From Anaerolineae bacterium (GTDB lineage Bacteria > Chloroflexota > Anaerolineae > Aggregatilineales > Phototrophicaceae), in the NCBI GenBank assembly GCA_022843745.1, contig JALHNB010000001.1:214019-278018 (forward strand): a stretch of DNA of 64,000 bases. Direction: 5' to 3'. The position numbers and the translations under genes were made by a program. Positions 25,513 through 33,326 of this stretch are shown in pieces. Each line of letters starts with the position of its first letter. The first letter of the stretch is position 1. Below the pieces are notes generated by a model, which was not told the origin of the DNA, made no database searches, and saw nothing but the letters and a program-made list of their open reading frames with translations.

Positions 25513-25543
25513 AGTATAACAACAGAATGTTCAAAAGATGTTC
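25513..25543 (-). promoter_or_regulatory. Autoregulatory GAACAT-box promoter of the two-component operon
   Basis: On the minus strand: GAACATCTTTT (25543-25533), GAACATTCTGT (25532-25522), then TATACT (25518-25513) starting 14 bp after the second box. Same geometry as at 17225-17266 and 22353-22383. Confidence 0.7.
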
Positions 25544-25590
25544 AGAAAGCATTGAAATGCTTTTAATTTGAGGGGGAAATTTGAGGAATA

Positions 25591-25620
25591 AAAAAAGGGC
25601 GATTCACAGTCGCCCTTTTT
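25591..25620. terminator. Terminator of the KimA-like gene
   Basis: AAAGGGCGA pairs with TCGCCCTTT around 7 nt; A-run on one side and T-run on the other, so it works in both directions. It is 20 bp past the transporter stop on the minus strand. Confidence 0.88.
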
Positions 25621-25640
25621 AAGCCTCCAGATCGTTTTTT

Positions 25641-27584
25641 CTAATTCACGGCATCGGTTTCCAATGCGGCTGCGCTCTCATGCTCCGCGGCGCTTAGGTG
25701 GTGAATCTGATACGGTACGCTGGTCACGACAACGCGCTCCATACCACTTAAGGCGATATTGAAGATGAACGAGGAGTTCTGGTGTAGTACCTGCTCCAGG
25801 AAATTATCCATGACGAGATGCCCCATGATGACATGCACGAAGCAGCCAGGGGTATTTTCTTGCAGCGTCCTGATATGTTCCTGAATCGGTTCAGCCAACA
25901 GACGATAGGGCGATGGGATAACGACAAGTTCGCCTTCACCGATGCGTTCTTCCCACTTTTGCTGAACAATTTTCGCCTTTTCGGGATTAACGCCAATGTG
26001 AATCGCTTCCCAGGGGTGATCGAGCGATTTTGCGAAATCGACCATACGCACCGTTTCGGCGTGAACATCATCGACCAGAATCACCGTTCGAACAGGTCGT
26101 TTATGGAGTTCAGGCCGCGCACCCTGTAAACTGAGCCTGTGCGCTACATTCTTATAGTGATGGTGAATGCGGAAGAAAGTGAATACCAGCGTTGGGATAA
26201 GAACCACCACGAACCATGCGCCGCTGGTAAATTTGGTAATCGCGAAAATCACCAGCACGACGAATGTACACACCGCCCCAATCGCGCTCACAATGAGGTG
26301 CTGTCGCCAATGAGGGTCATATTCCAGGACGGTTTCCAATCCTTGAACGACCTCTCCAGGCTTCATTTTGCCGATCTTACGCAGCCGGACGACCATACCC
26401 GTTTGCGAAATCGTAAAGCTCAGGAAAACGCCAATCGCATACAGCGGAATAAGCTGTGTGGTACTCGCACCTGCAATAATCACGAGCAGCGATGCCGTCA
26501 CAGCCAGCGCGACAATACCCCAGGCAAAAACCAGCCGCCCACCGCGATAGGTCAACTGGCGCGGCAGAAAGCCATCCCCGGCGTGCAGCGCGGCCAAACG
26601 CGGGAAGTCGGCATAGCTGGTGTTCGCGGCCATGAGCAGAATGAGCGCTGTACCCGCCAGCACCAGGTAATCGAGGATGCTGCCATCGCCAAAAATCGTG
26701 CGTCCCAACTGCGAAATGACCGTTTCCGTTTCGCTGGGGAGTGCGCCAATCTGATGCGCCAGGAAGGTAATCCCCAGGAACAGGGCGATCAGAATGCTGC
26801 TCATCCAGATCAGCGTAATGGCTGCGTTATGGCTGCGCGGTTTCTTGAATGCGGTGATCCCGTTCGAGATGGCCTCGATACCTGTCAGCGCGGTACATCC
26901 GCTTGAAAATGCGCGTAACACCAGGAACAGAGTCAGGGGTTCCAGGACAGAGTGGTGCATCACCTCAACGCCTTGAACGACATCCAACGTCCCTGTGATG
27001 TAGCGATAAAACCCGATGCCGAGCGTTAAAAACATGGTCGCCAGGAAGAAATAGGTCGGGATCGCAAAAATCCGTCCACTTTCCTTAACGCCACGCAGGT
27101 TGACGATAGTCATTAAAATAATGATGCCAACCGCGATTTCTACCCGAAACGGAATCAAGCCTTGAAAGCCTGATGTAATCTGCTCGACACCTGCGGAAAT
27201 ACTGACGGCGACGGTAAGGATATAGTCGGTGAGCAGGGCTGCGCCAGCAATTTGCGCGGGCAGTTCACCCAGGTTATCACGCGCGACGATATAAGCACCG
27301 CCGCCGTTGGGATAGGCATAAATGGTCTGGCGATATGAAAGCGTAACCACGATCAGCAAAGCCGAAATCGCAATTGCCAGCGGGATTGAAAGCCCAAACA
27401 GAGCCGCGCTGCCTCCTGCCAGCGAAAGGATAATCAACATTTCCTGGGTCGCGTAAGCAGTGGATGAAAGCGCGTCCGAGGCGAATACAGCCAATCCGAT
27501 GGGTCTGCTGATGGCTTGATGCTGAAGCTCATCAGTTTCCAGCGGTTTGCCAATGAGCAAATGGCCGATATTTAACTTTTGCAT
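25641..27584 (-). CDS. KimA-like potassium transporter (APC superfamily)
   Basis: 647 aa with about 12 membrane helices followed by a cytoplasmic tail of about 170 residues. N-terminal GLAVFASDALSSTAYATQE and LSYRQTIYAYPNGGGAYIVA are characteristic of the KUP/APC-type group that includes Bacillus KimA (formerly YdaO). The C-terminal part (ILVDDVHAETVRMVDFAKSL, EAIHIGVNPEKA, VVIPSPYRLL) resembles a degenerate USP-like domain as in KimA. KimA is a proton-coupled K+ importer. The neighbouring KdpE/KdpD-like genes support K+ rather than an amino acid as substrate. The 5' leader is structured (see 27632-27728). Confidence 0.82.
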   Translation of the reverse strand: MQKLNIGHLLIGKPLETDELQHQAISRPIGLAVFASDALSSTAYATQEMLIILSLAGGSAALFGLSIPLAIAISALLIVVTLSYRQTIYAYPNGGGAYIVARDNLGELPAQIAGAALLTDYILTVAVSISAGVEQITSGFQGLIPFRVEIAVGIIILMTIVNLRGVKESGRIFAIPTYFFLATMFLTLGIGFYRYITGTLDVVQGVEVMHHSVLEPLTLFLVLRAFSSGCTALTGIEAISNGITAFKKPRSHNAAITLIWMSSILIALFLGITFLAHQIGALPSETETVISQLGRTIFGDGSILDYLVLAGTALILLMAANTSYADFPRLAALHAGDGFLPRQLTYRGGRLVFAWGIVALAVTASLLVIIAGASTTQLIPLYAIGVFLSFTISQTGMVVRLRKIGKMKPGEVVQGLETVLEYDPHWRQHLIVSAIGAVCTFVVLVIFAITKFTSGAWFVVVLIPTLVFTFFRIHHHYKNVAHRLSLQGARPELHKRPVRTVILVDDVHAETVRMVDFAKSLDHPWEAIHIGVNPEKAKIVQQKWEERIGEGELVVIPSPYRLLAEPIQEHIRTLQENTPGCFVHVIMGHLVMDNFLEQVLHQNSSFIFNIALSGMERVVVTSVPYQIHHLSAAEHESAAALETDAVN

Positions 27585-27631
27585 ATCTTGTTAACCTTTG
27601 GTTACCCATAAGCTGAAAGCTGTAACACGGC

Positions 27632-27728
27632 AAAAAAACACCCGCACATCATTAATCCAATGCGGGGTGGTTTAGGCCGTATTTGATACTTGCAACTCAA
27701 ATAGTGTGTTGCAAAACAACACACTATT
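27632..27728 (-). promoter_or_regulatory. Structured 5' leader of the KimA-like gene: hairpin plus terminator
   Basis: Read on the minus strand: a 12-bp perfect hairpin (AATAGTGTGTTG / CAACACACTATT, 27728-27700, 5-nt loop), then about 30 nt, then CACCCCGCA pairing with TGCGGGTG and followed by seven Ts (27669-27632). The terminator ends about 48 bp before the transporter start and 134 bp after the preceding gene. It may simply end that gene's transcript, or act as an attenuator. The known ydaO/c-di-AMP riboswitch consensus was not recognised. A TTGACA (27783-27778) lies upstream without a good -10. Confidence 0.5.
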
Positions 27729-27802
27729 AATCATATCAGGAAGGTTATCAAGAAAATGCAAGGATTTCGGCTCTCGATGTCAAGAAAGTATCAAGATTAC
27801 GT

Positions 27803-28285
27803 CTACTTGACCGCTTTCAGGCTTACCGATGGCACCCATTCGTCCGCCTTTTCGTTCGTATCGAGGATATAAAGCTGCCGTCCCTGTGCCAAAAGTTCGC
27901 GGCGAAGATTCCAGGTTTGGAATTTTTTCCAGAATGGAAACACGCTTTCGGGCAGATGGGCAAAAACCACTGAAGCATCGGCGTAATCCGCTGCCTGGAT
28001 GATCGCTTCGGCTATGTCATCATACTGCATCGGCTGTAGGATAATCTCAACGCCATAATCCTCGGCAACCATCACATACTCATGTAAATCCTGATGTTCC
28101 TGAGTAGTGGGAGGCACAACTCCGAGTTCAGTTCCCAACAGCGCTGGGCTTCTGACACGCATCAGGTTCAGCAAGGTCACACTGCTGTGGGTGTTACGCG
28201 CCATCGCGCAGGCAAGGTGCATCGCTTGCATTGTCCATTGTTTGTTTGAAATTTGCACGAGGATCATATTTACCGTCATTTCCAT
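27803..28285 (-). CDS. Universal stress protein (UspA-like) domain protein
   Basis: About 160 aa from ATG 28285; alternatives are ATG 28279 or a longer TTG start at 28366. VNMILVQISNKQWTMQAMHL is the first strand and helix of a Usp fold; VAEDYGVEIILQPMQYDD, then EAIIQAADYADASVVFAHLP continue it. The ATP-binding Gly-rich loop of classical UspA is not evident. In canonical KdpD a Usp domain sits inside the kinase; here a separate Usp protein lies next to a kinase that lacks it, so the two may work together. It follows the KdpE-like gene by about 110 bp. Confidence 0.7.
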   Translation of the reverse strand: MEMTVNMILVQISNKQWTMQAMHLACAMARNTHSSVTLLNLMRVRSPALLGTELGVVPPTTQEHQDLHEYVMVAEDYGVEIILQPMQYDDIAEAIIQAADYADASVVFAHLPESVFPFWKKFQTWNLRRELLAQGRQLYILDTNEKADEWVPSVSLKAVK

Positions 28286-28393
28286 TGTAGATCGCATTGC
28301 ATCCTGATTTAAGGATACGTCTACACCCGTAAAGATCGGGACAATGGGAAATGATGTTGGTATCAATTTCGCATCAAGATTTGTGGAAGATTC

Positions 28394-29092
28394 TTAATCC
28401 TCGCTCACAAAACGGTAGCCGACACCGGGTTCATTGAGGATATAGCGGACGTTTCGCGCAGGGTTTTCGTGCAGCTTCTTGCGAATCTGATTCACAAAAA
28501 CACGCACATAATGATCCATCTCGCTATATTCCGCGCCCCATACGGCATTGAGGATCGCGCGATTAGTCATCACTTTGCCGGGGTGTGTTGCCAGGAGGCG
28601 CAGTAAGTCATATTCTTTCGGGGTTAGATGAACCTCTTCGCCTTCGACGTAAACATGGCGGTTGACCAGATTAATATATAGATTGCCAACTCGAATTTCA
28701 CCTTTAGCGTTCGCGCCAGGCTCACTGACCACACGCCGAAGAACGGCCTGGATCCGCGCCTGTAATTCCTCCATACCAAACGGCTTCGTGAGATAATCAT
28801 CCGCACCTGCGTTCAGCGCCGCGACTTTGGTTTTTTCCTCGTTACGGACAGAGAGCATGATAACCGGAACTTTCGACCATTCGCGCAGGCTGCGGCAGAC
28901 TTCAATACCGTTAGGCTCTGAACCCAGCGAAATATCCAGAATAATCATGTCAGGCTGATGCTGCGCAGCATTCGTTTGTGCTTCTTCACCATTGGAAGCA
29001 GTAAGTACCTCATATCCATAGCCGCCCAGACCAATTTTGAGTTGCTTGCGAATTTGTGGTTCGTCATCCACCACAAGAACTTTTAAGCTCAT
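28394..29092 (-). CDS. KdpE-like response regulator
   Basis: 232 aa. Receiver with VVDDEPQIRKQLKIGL, D53 (ILDISLG), MLSVRNEE and LTKPFGMEEL; winged helix with LTPKEYDLLRLLATHPGKVM and MDHYVRVFVNQIRKKLHENP, ending NEPGVGYRF. The region from NAVWG to the end is close to KdpE. The start overlaps the kinase stop by 4 nt (ATGA). It probably controls K+ uptake genes; no kdpFABC is present in the window, so the adjacent KimA-like gene is the likely target. Confidence 0.88.
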   Translation of the reverse strand: MSLKVLVVDDEPQIRKQLKIGLGGYGYEVLTASNGEEAQTNAAQHQPDMIILDISLGSEPNGIEVCRSLREWSKVPVIMLSVRNEEKTKVAALNAGADDYLTKPFGMEELQARIQAVLRRVVSEPGANAKGEIRVGNLYINLVNRHVYVEGEEVHLTPKEYDLLRLLATHPGKVMTNRAILNAVWGAEYSEMDHYVRVFVNQIRKKLHENPARNVRYILNEPGVGYRFVSED

Positions 29093-30459
29093 AATTTTTC
29101 CTTCTCCAATGGTAATCCGATTACAAAAGTTACCCCGCCGCCGGGTGTGTCTTCAACGTCAAGCCTTCCATGATGCGCCTCGACAATCCCTTTTGCAATT
29201 GGCAAACCAAGACCCACATGGCCTTCTTTGCCCCGGTAGAACGGCTCCATGATGTGCTCGCGTTCACTTTCCAGGATTGCCTCGCCATGATTGACCACTC
29301 TGATTTGAGCTTCGTCGCCTTGAACACCGCCATGAATTTCGATGAGGCTGCCCGGAGGCTCATAACGCAGCGCATTGTCAATCAGATTGCTCAACGCTTG
29401 CAGCAGCAGGCCATAATCAAACGGCACGAGTGGCATATCATTGGCAAAAACAATTTTGATACGCTCCTGTTTGGTCAATTGCCAGACACGGGCAGCGGCA
29501 TCTCCGGCGACTTCTTCCAACGAATTGAGATCGTCGTTAAGCTGTAAAGCGCCAGCTTGCAGACGGGACATATCCAGCAGATTGCCCACGAGCTTATCCA
29601 ACTGATCGGCTTCGGTTTCGATAGTAGTCGTCAATTCGCCCCAGTCCGTCGGGGATAGACGTTCGCGCAGATGTCGCAGGTTGTTAGCAGAGGTCTTGAT
29701 AATCGTAATTGGCGTGCGTAAATCATGCGAGACGGCGTGCAAAATAGCCGTTTTCAGGCGGTCAGCTTCCTCAAATTGCTGACTTTTACTGGCGCGTTCC
29801 GTCAGGTCAATCCGGTAAAGCGCCATCGCCGCCTGGGAAGCGCAGGCGTGGATTAAGCGTTCCTGCTGTGATATGAGCTTATCGTCAAACGCCACACATA
29901 ACGTTGCGTATATTTTCTCGCCTGCCTGCAAGAGCAAATAGTGGACGGTCTGGTCGGGTGAAATCGTATCGGTTGCGTAAGGAAGAATATAAGCCTGACG
30001 CGCCGCAAAATCCGTTTGAAGCATCAGCGTGAGCGCCTTATAAACCTCGTCACTGGTCGTTAATTGATTGAATGAGCGCGTCAGCCGGTAGAGGATTTCC
30101 TGTTCATAAGCACGCTGGCGGGCTACTTTCGTCTGCTCACGCTCTCTGGCTGCCAGCCTCCCAGCGATGATAGCGATGATTAAGAAAACGGCTAAGTCAA
30201 CAATTTCGCGGGGATCTGCCACCAGAAAGGTGTAGTAGGGACGCACCAGAAAAAAATTGATGCACAAAAAACCGATGAACGCTGCAACCAATGCCGCAGC
30301 GGTTCCGCTGTTGATGGCAAAAATCAGCACCACCAGGATATAGACGGTCATGAAATTTGCGAGTGTCAGGGTTTCGCGCAATATCCACGCGCCGAGTGTC
30401 ACGGCGATAAAGAGTGAGATTAACAAAAAGTGGCGACGGGCTGACCCAAATGCTATCAC
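29089..30459 (-). CDS. KdpD-like sensor kinase lacking the N-terminal KdpD/Usp part
   Basis: 456 aa. It begins directly with the four-helix DUF4118 membrane domain (residues 10-100, with FIGFLCINFFLVRPYYTF as in KdpD). A GAF-like stretch follows (130-215), then HisKA with H245 (ILHAVSHDLRTPITIIKTSA) and an ATPase domain (SNLIDNALRYEPPG, GLGLPIAKGIVEAHHG). Full KdpD has about 400 more residues at the N-terminus, with Walker motifs and a Usp domain. Here these are missing, and a Usp protein is encoded two genes downstream. Confidence 0.88.
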   Translation of the reverse strand: MIAFGSARRHFLLISLFIAVTLGAWILRETLTLANFMTVYILVVLIFAINSGTAAALVAAFIGFLCINFFLVRPYYTFLVADPREIVDLAVFLIIAIIAGRLAAREREQTKVARQRAYEQEILYRLTRSFNQLTTSDEVYKALTLMLQTDFAARQAYILPYATDTISPDQTVHYLLLQAGEKIYATLCVAFDDKLISQQERLIHACASQAAMALYRIDLTERASKSQQFEEADRLKTAILHAVSHDLRTPITIIKTSANNLRHLRERLSPTDWGELTTTIETEADQLDKLVGNLLDMSRLQAGALQLNDDLNSLEEVAGDAAARVWQLTKQERIKIVFANDMPLVPFDYGLLLQALSNLIDNALRYEPPGSLIEIHGGVQGDEAQIRVVNHGEAILESEREHIMEPFYRGKEGHVGLGLPIAKGIVEAHHGRLDVEDTPGGGVTFVIGLPLEKEKL

Positions 30460-30607
30460 GGCATAAATCCTCGAATAGCGATCTTTCTATTCTACAATGG
30501 GTGGTCAACTGAATGAGACATAACGGTCAATTGGAACTTTGATAATCTGGGCATGTCTGGGGATAATTAGCGCAGCCAATATTCCCACAAAAGGAGCAGT
30601 AATCATC

Positions 30608-31429
30608 ATGCGCGTTTTAATCATGGCCGATATGGAAGGTGTCAGCGGGATCGTTACCTGGGAGCAGGTGTCGGGCGGCGACCCGATGTATGACGAATGC
30701 CGCAAATTATACACCGAAGAAATTAACGCGGCGGTGCGCGGCGCGAAGGCAGCCGGAGCAACCGAAATTGTCGCCGTCGATTGTCATGGCGCAGGAAAGG
30801 GCTGGCAGTTCAACTCGTTCGTGCCAGAGATGCTGCACCCCGATTGTGAATGGGTGGCGCATCATCCCTGGTCGCGCTACACCGAAATGCTGGAAGAAGG
30901 CTGCGACGCCTGCCTGCTGGTGGGGATGCATGCCCGCAGCAACACGCCCGACGGTGTGCTGTGCCATACCATCTCGACAGTGAAATGGCGCAACCTGTGG
31001 TTCAATGATGATCTTGTCGGCGAAAGTGGCATCAACGCGGCGCTCTGCGGTTATTACGGCGTACCTATCGCGATGGTCACGGGCGACCAGGCTGTCGTTC
31101 GCGAATGTCGTGAATTTTTGGGCGATGGTTTTACAGGTGTGGCGGTCAAAAAAGGCTTATCGCGTTATTCCGCACGTCAGATTGCGCCCGTCCGCGCCCG
31201 CCAGATGATCGAAGACGGCGCGAAAGAAGCGCTGCAAAATCTGAACAAGGTCAAGCCATATGTGCTTTCCAAACCGACGACGATCACGGTTGAGGTCGAT
31301 CCCGCCGACAAAATGAGAGACTTTATTGGTCGTCATGGTGTCGAGCTGGATTGGACGAATTTCAAAGCCATCAGCCGCGCCGAGGATTGGTTTGCAGCCT
31401 GGAATCAGGTCTGGCCCTGGTCATTCTGA
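30608..31429 (+). CDS. M55-family D-aminopeptidase (DppA-like)
   Basis: 273 aa from ATG 30608, with AAGGAG upstream at a rather long spacing. Zinc-site motifs of the DppA family are present: MADMEGVSG (Asp, Glu), VDCHGAG (His), VGMHAR (His) and LVGESGINA (Glu). DppA removes N-terminal D-amino acids from short peptides and may serve in wall-peptide reuse. It is divergent from the KdpD-like kinase and ends before a terminator. Confidence 0.9.
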   Translation: MRVLIMADMEGVSGIVTWEQVSGGDPMYDECRKLYTEEINAAVRGAKAAGATEIVAVDCHGAGKGWQFNSFVPEMLHPDCEWVAHHPWSRYTEMLEEGCDACLLVGMHARSNTPDGVLCHTISTVKWRNLWFNDDLVGESGINAALCGYYGVPIAMVTGDQAVVRECREFLGDGFTGVAVKKGLSRYSARQIAPVRARQMIEDGAKEALQNLNKVKPYVLSKPTTITVEVDPADKMRDFIGRHGVELDWTNFKAISRAEDWFAAWNQVWPWSF

Positions 31430-31435
31430 TTTTAG

Positions 31436-31463
31436 GAGAGGCGATTCACCGAGTCGCCTCTTT
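31436..31463. terminator. Terminator between convergent genes
   Basis: AGAGGCGA pairs with TCGCCTCT around 9 nt, then TTTAA. It lies after the D-aminopeptidase and overlaps the last codon of the MsrQ-like gene. Confidence 0.7.
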
Positions 31464-32132
31464 AATCGTTGATTTCCGAAACCGATGATTCCGATGTTGG
31501 TGTATCTGATATAGATGAACGCCGACGATTTGCGCGACCAGCACGACGATAATCAGGATCGTGGTCGCCTCTACAAAGAGCTGTTCGCGGCGGCTGACTT
31601 GCTGGTAGATGAGTGTGTGAAAGATAACCAGCGCAAAAAGCACATAATTGAGTCGCTGAAGTGATTTCCAACGCCTGCCTTTCAGCCGCCGCAGCATAAA
31701 ATCCGCTGAAGTCACGAGCAGAAGTACAAGCAAAATGGTCGCAATCAGGCCGATATAATTGGCAATACCTGAACGATTTAACAGGGGCGTGATGCCACCA
31801 TCCGCTGTAAACCGGAAAAAATACTCCAGAAAATTCCCGCCGCGATGATCCAGCAGCGCCGCGACAACGTGCAGGCATCCCGTGATTCCCGACCAGATGC
31901 CCACGTCGCGCCGCAAATACAGGTTGACCGGGTTGCGCCGCTGCCAGAATAATTTCAGCGGGCCGATGACCAGCGAAATGACCAGCAGCACGAGCGAAAT
32001 ATAGCCGAAGCCAATCGTCAGCGTGTAGGTGAGATCACCGCGTCGGGTGTATAAGAAGGCCAGGTAACAGCCTGCTACCGTGAAAATTGCCAGCGAGATA
32101 TGGGTGAGCAGCCGCTTAAAACTGAGCCACAT
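31446..32132 (-). CDS. MsrQ-like ferric-reductase-domain heme membrane protein
   Basis: 228 aa from ATG 32132 (GAGG 5 nt upstream); a start 15 nt earlier is possible. Six membrane helices. RRDVGIWSGITGCLHVVAAL and GRRWKSLQRLNYVLFALVIF with following HTLIYQ give the conserved histidines of the ferric-reductase-like domain. MsrQ passes electrons from quinones to the periplasmic methionine-sulfoxide reductase MsrP. No msrP-like gene is adjacent, so a role in another electron path is possible. Upstream palindromes (32203-32269) lie between this gene and the ABC permease. Confidence 0.8.
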   Translation of the reverse strand: MWLSFKRLLTHISLAIFTVAGCYLAFLYTRRGDLTYTLTIGFGYISLVLLVISLVIGPLKLFWQRRNPVNLYLRRDVGIWSGITGCLHVVAALLDHRGGNFLEYFFRFTADGGITPLLNRSGIANYIGLIATILLVLLLVTSADFMLRRLKGRRWKSLQRLNYVLFALVIFHTLIYQQVSRREQLFVEATTILIIVVLVAQIVGVHLYQIHQHRNHRFRKSTIKEATR

Positions 32133-32202
32133 TGCAGCCTCGACCAAGCTTGAGAATTTCTCGCATCATTATAGATCAGACAGCCGCAGCAAAAGTGAAT
32201 CT

Positions 32203-32231
32203 TTCCTGAGATAATATTCTCTTGTCAGGAA
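32203..32231. promoter_or_regulatory. Palindrome 1 upstream of the metal ABC permease
   Basis: TTCCTGA and TCAGGAA are exact 7-bp arms around 15 nt that include TAATATT, a possible -10. It lies in the divergent gap between the MsrQ-like gene and the permease and may be an operator. Confidence 0.45.
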
Positions 32232-32246
32232 TCGACCTCGCCATTA

Positions 32247-32269
32247 TTATTGAGACTTGGTTTCAATAA
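32247..32269. promoter_or_regulatory. Palindrome 2 upstream of the metal ABC permease (operator-like)
   Basis: A 23-bp 9-5-9 palindrome, TTATTGAGA / TTTCAATAA around CTTGG (8 of 9 positions match), ends 10 bp before the permease start. Size and A/T content fit a metalloregulator site (Fur/Zur or MntR/DtxR type); the regulator itself is not in the window. Confidence 0.5.
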
Positions 32270-32279
32270 GAGACAGAAT

Positions 32280-33155
32280 ATGGAACTTATCCAACGAATT
32301 TTGCTTGATCCGATTCAATTTGAATTTATGCAGCGGGCAATTCTGGCGATTGTACTCATCGGCATCGTCAGCGGCGTGATGGGCGCGTTCGTCGTCACAC
32401 GCGGCATGGCCTTTCTGGGCGATGCGCTGGCACATGCGATTCTGCCGGGTGTAGCTATCGCTTTTCTCAATAGTGGCGGCGGGTCACAATCGTTGCTAAT
32501 TGGCGGCGTGATCGCTGGCGTGTTGTCGTCGTTGGGGATCGGCTTTCTCACGCGCGGCGGGAGATTGACCGAGGACACAGCGATTGGCGTGATTTTCGCC
32601 GGGATGCTGGCGTTGGGGATCGGCATTATTTCCAGCGCACAAAATTATGCCGCAGACCTGACGCATATCCTGATCGGCAATATTCTGGCGGTGAATGCGG
32701 AAGATTTGACACTCATTTTCATCATCGGCCTGATTGTTTTAGTTGTCCTCCTGCTGCTCTACAAGGAACTGCTGATTATTTCGTTCGACCTCACGTTGGC
32801 GCAAACCCTGAGACTCCCCGGCGAAGTGCTGCGGTTGACGCTGCTGGTTTTACTCGCTCTGACCATCGTGATCGGTGTACAGGCGGTGGGTGTGGCCCTG
32901 GTCGCGGCGATGCTAGTCACTCCGGCGGCGACATCGCGCTTTTTCGTCCGTCGCCTGCATCATATGATGATTTTGGCAGCGATCATCGGCTCACTCAGCG
33001 GCATCGTTGGGATGTATCTGGCGTGGCATCTACGCATCGCACCCAGCGCGGCGATTGTGCTGACGATGACGGCGATTTTCTTGCTGGCGTTCTTCTTCGC
33101 GCCAGGTAAAGGTTATATCTGGTCGCTGTTGGGACGCTCCGCCCGAACAGCCTGA
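32280..33155 (+). CDS. Zinc/manganese-type ABC transporter permease (ABC-3 family)
   Basis: 291 aa from ATG 32280. Eight to nine helices with family landmarks: AFVVTRGMAFLGDALAHAIL, LTEDTAIGVIFAGMLALGI, LIGNILAVNAEDL and GVALVAAMLVTPAATSRFF. It would form the membrane channel of a ZnuABC/MntABC-like importer. No ATPase or binding-protein gene is next to it, unlike the usual operons, so partners must be encoded elsewhere. Palindromes directly upstream suggest metal-dependent repression. Confidence 0.9.
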   Translation: MELIQRILLDPIQFEFMQRAILAIVLIGIVSGVMGAFVVTRGMAFLGDALAHAILPGVAIAFLNSGGGSQSLLIGGVIAGVLSSLGIGFLTRGGRLTEDTAIGVIFAGMLALGIGIISSAQNYAADLTHILIGNILAVNAEDLTLIFIIGLIVLVVLLLLYKELLIISFDLTLAQTLRLPGEVLRLTLLVLLALTIVIGVQAVGVALVAAMLVTPAATSRFFVRRLHHMMILAAIIGSLSGIVGMYLAWHLRIAPSAAIVLTMTAIFLLAFFFAPGKGYIWSLLGRSARTA

Positions 33156-33184
33156 GTTAGAATCACAACGTTCGAAGACTCTCA

Positions 33185-33221
33185 ACAACCTCTGTGTTCT
33201 CTGTGCCTCTGTGGTTCAATG
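33185..33221. repeat. CTCTGTG-type dispersed short repeat
   Basis: A run of related heptamers (CTCTGTG, TTCTCTGTG, CCTCTGTGG) in the gap after the permease. From general knowledge, this motif recurs between genes in many unrelated bacteria. It has no coding potential. Confidence 0.5.
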
Positions 33222-33282
33222 ATATTCAGATTATTGTGCGCAGTTGATAAAAAGTCTGTACACTGATGATGCGTGTATCATT

Positions 33283-33326
33283 ATCTGAACAGACATCATG
33301 CAAAATCTGAACAGGCATCATGCAAA
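33283..33326 (+). repeat. 22-bp tandem duplication spanning the TIR-NACHT start
   Basis: Two 22-bp units, differing at one base, run head to tail: ATCTGAACAG then A or G, then CATCATGCAAA. Each contains an ATG (33298 and 33320). The second is the gene's start; the first opens a 12-codon frame that ends in TAG at 33336, overlapping the real start. Confidence 0.9.

Noticed and set aside
27632-27802. c-di-AMP (ydaO-type) riboswitch ahead of the KimA-like gene
   Set aside because: The conserved core of that riboswitch was not recognised; only hairpins and a terminator can be supported.
25641-30459. A kdpFABC operon
   Set aside because: None of the K+ ATPase subunits is present; the transporter is a single APC-type protein.
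33185-33221. CRISPR-like array
   Set aside because: The repeats here and elsewhere are short, adjacent words without regular unique spacers; no cas gene is in the window.
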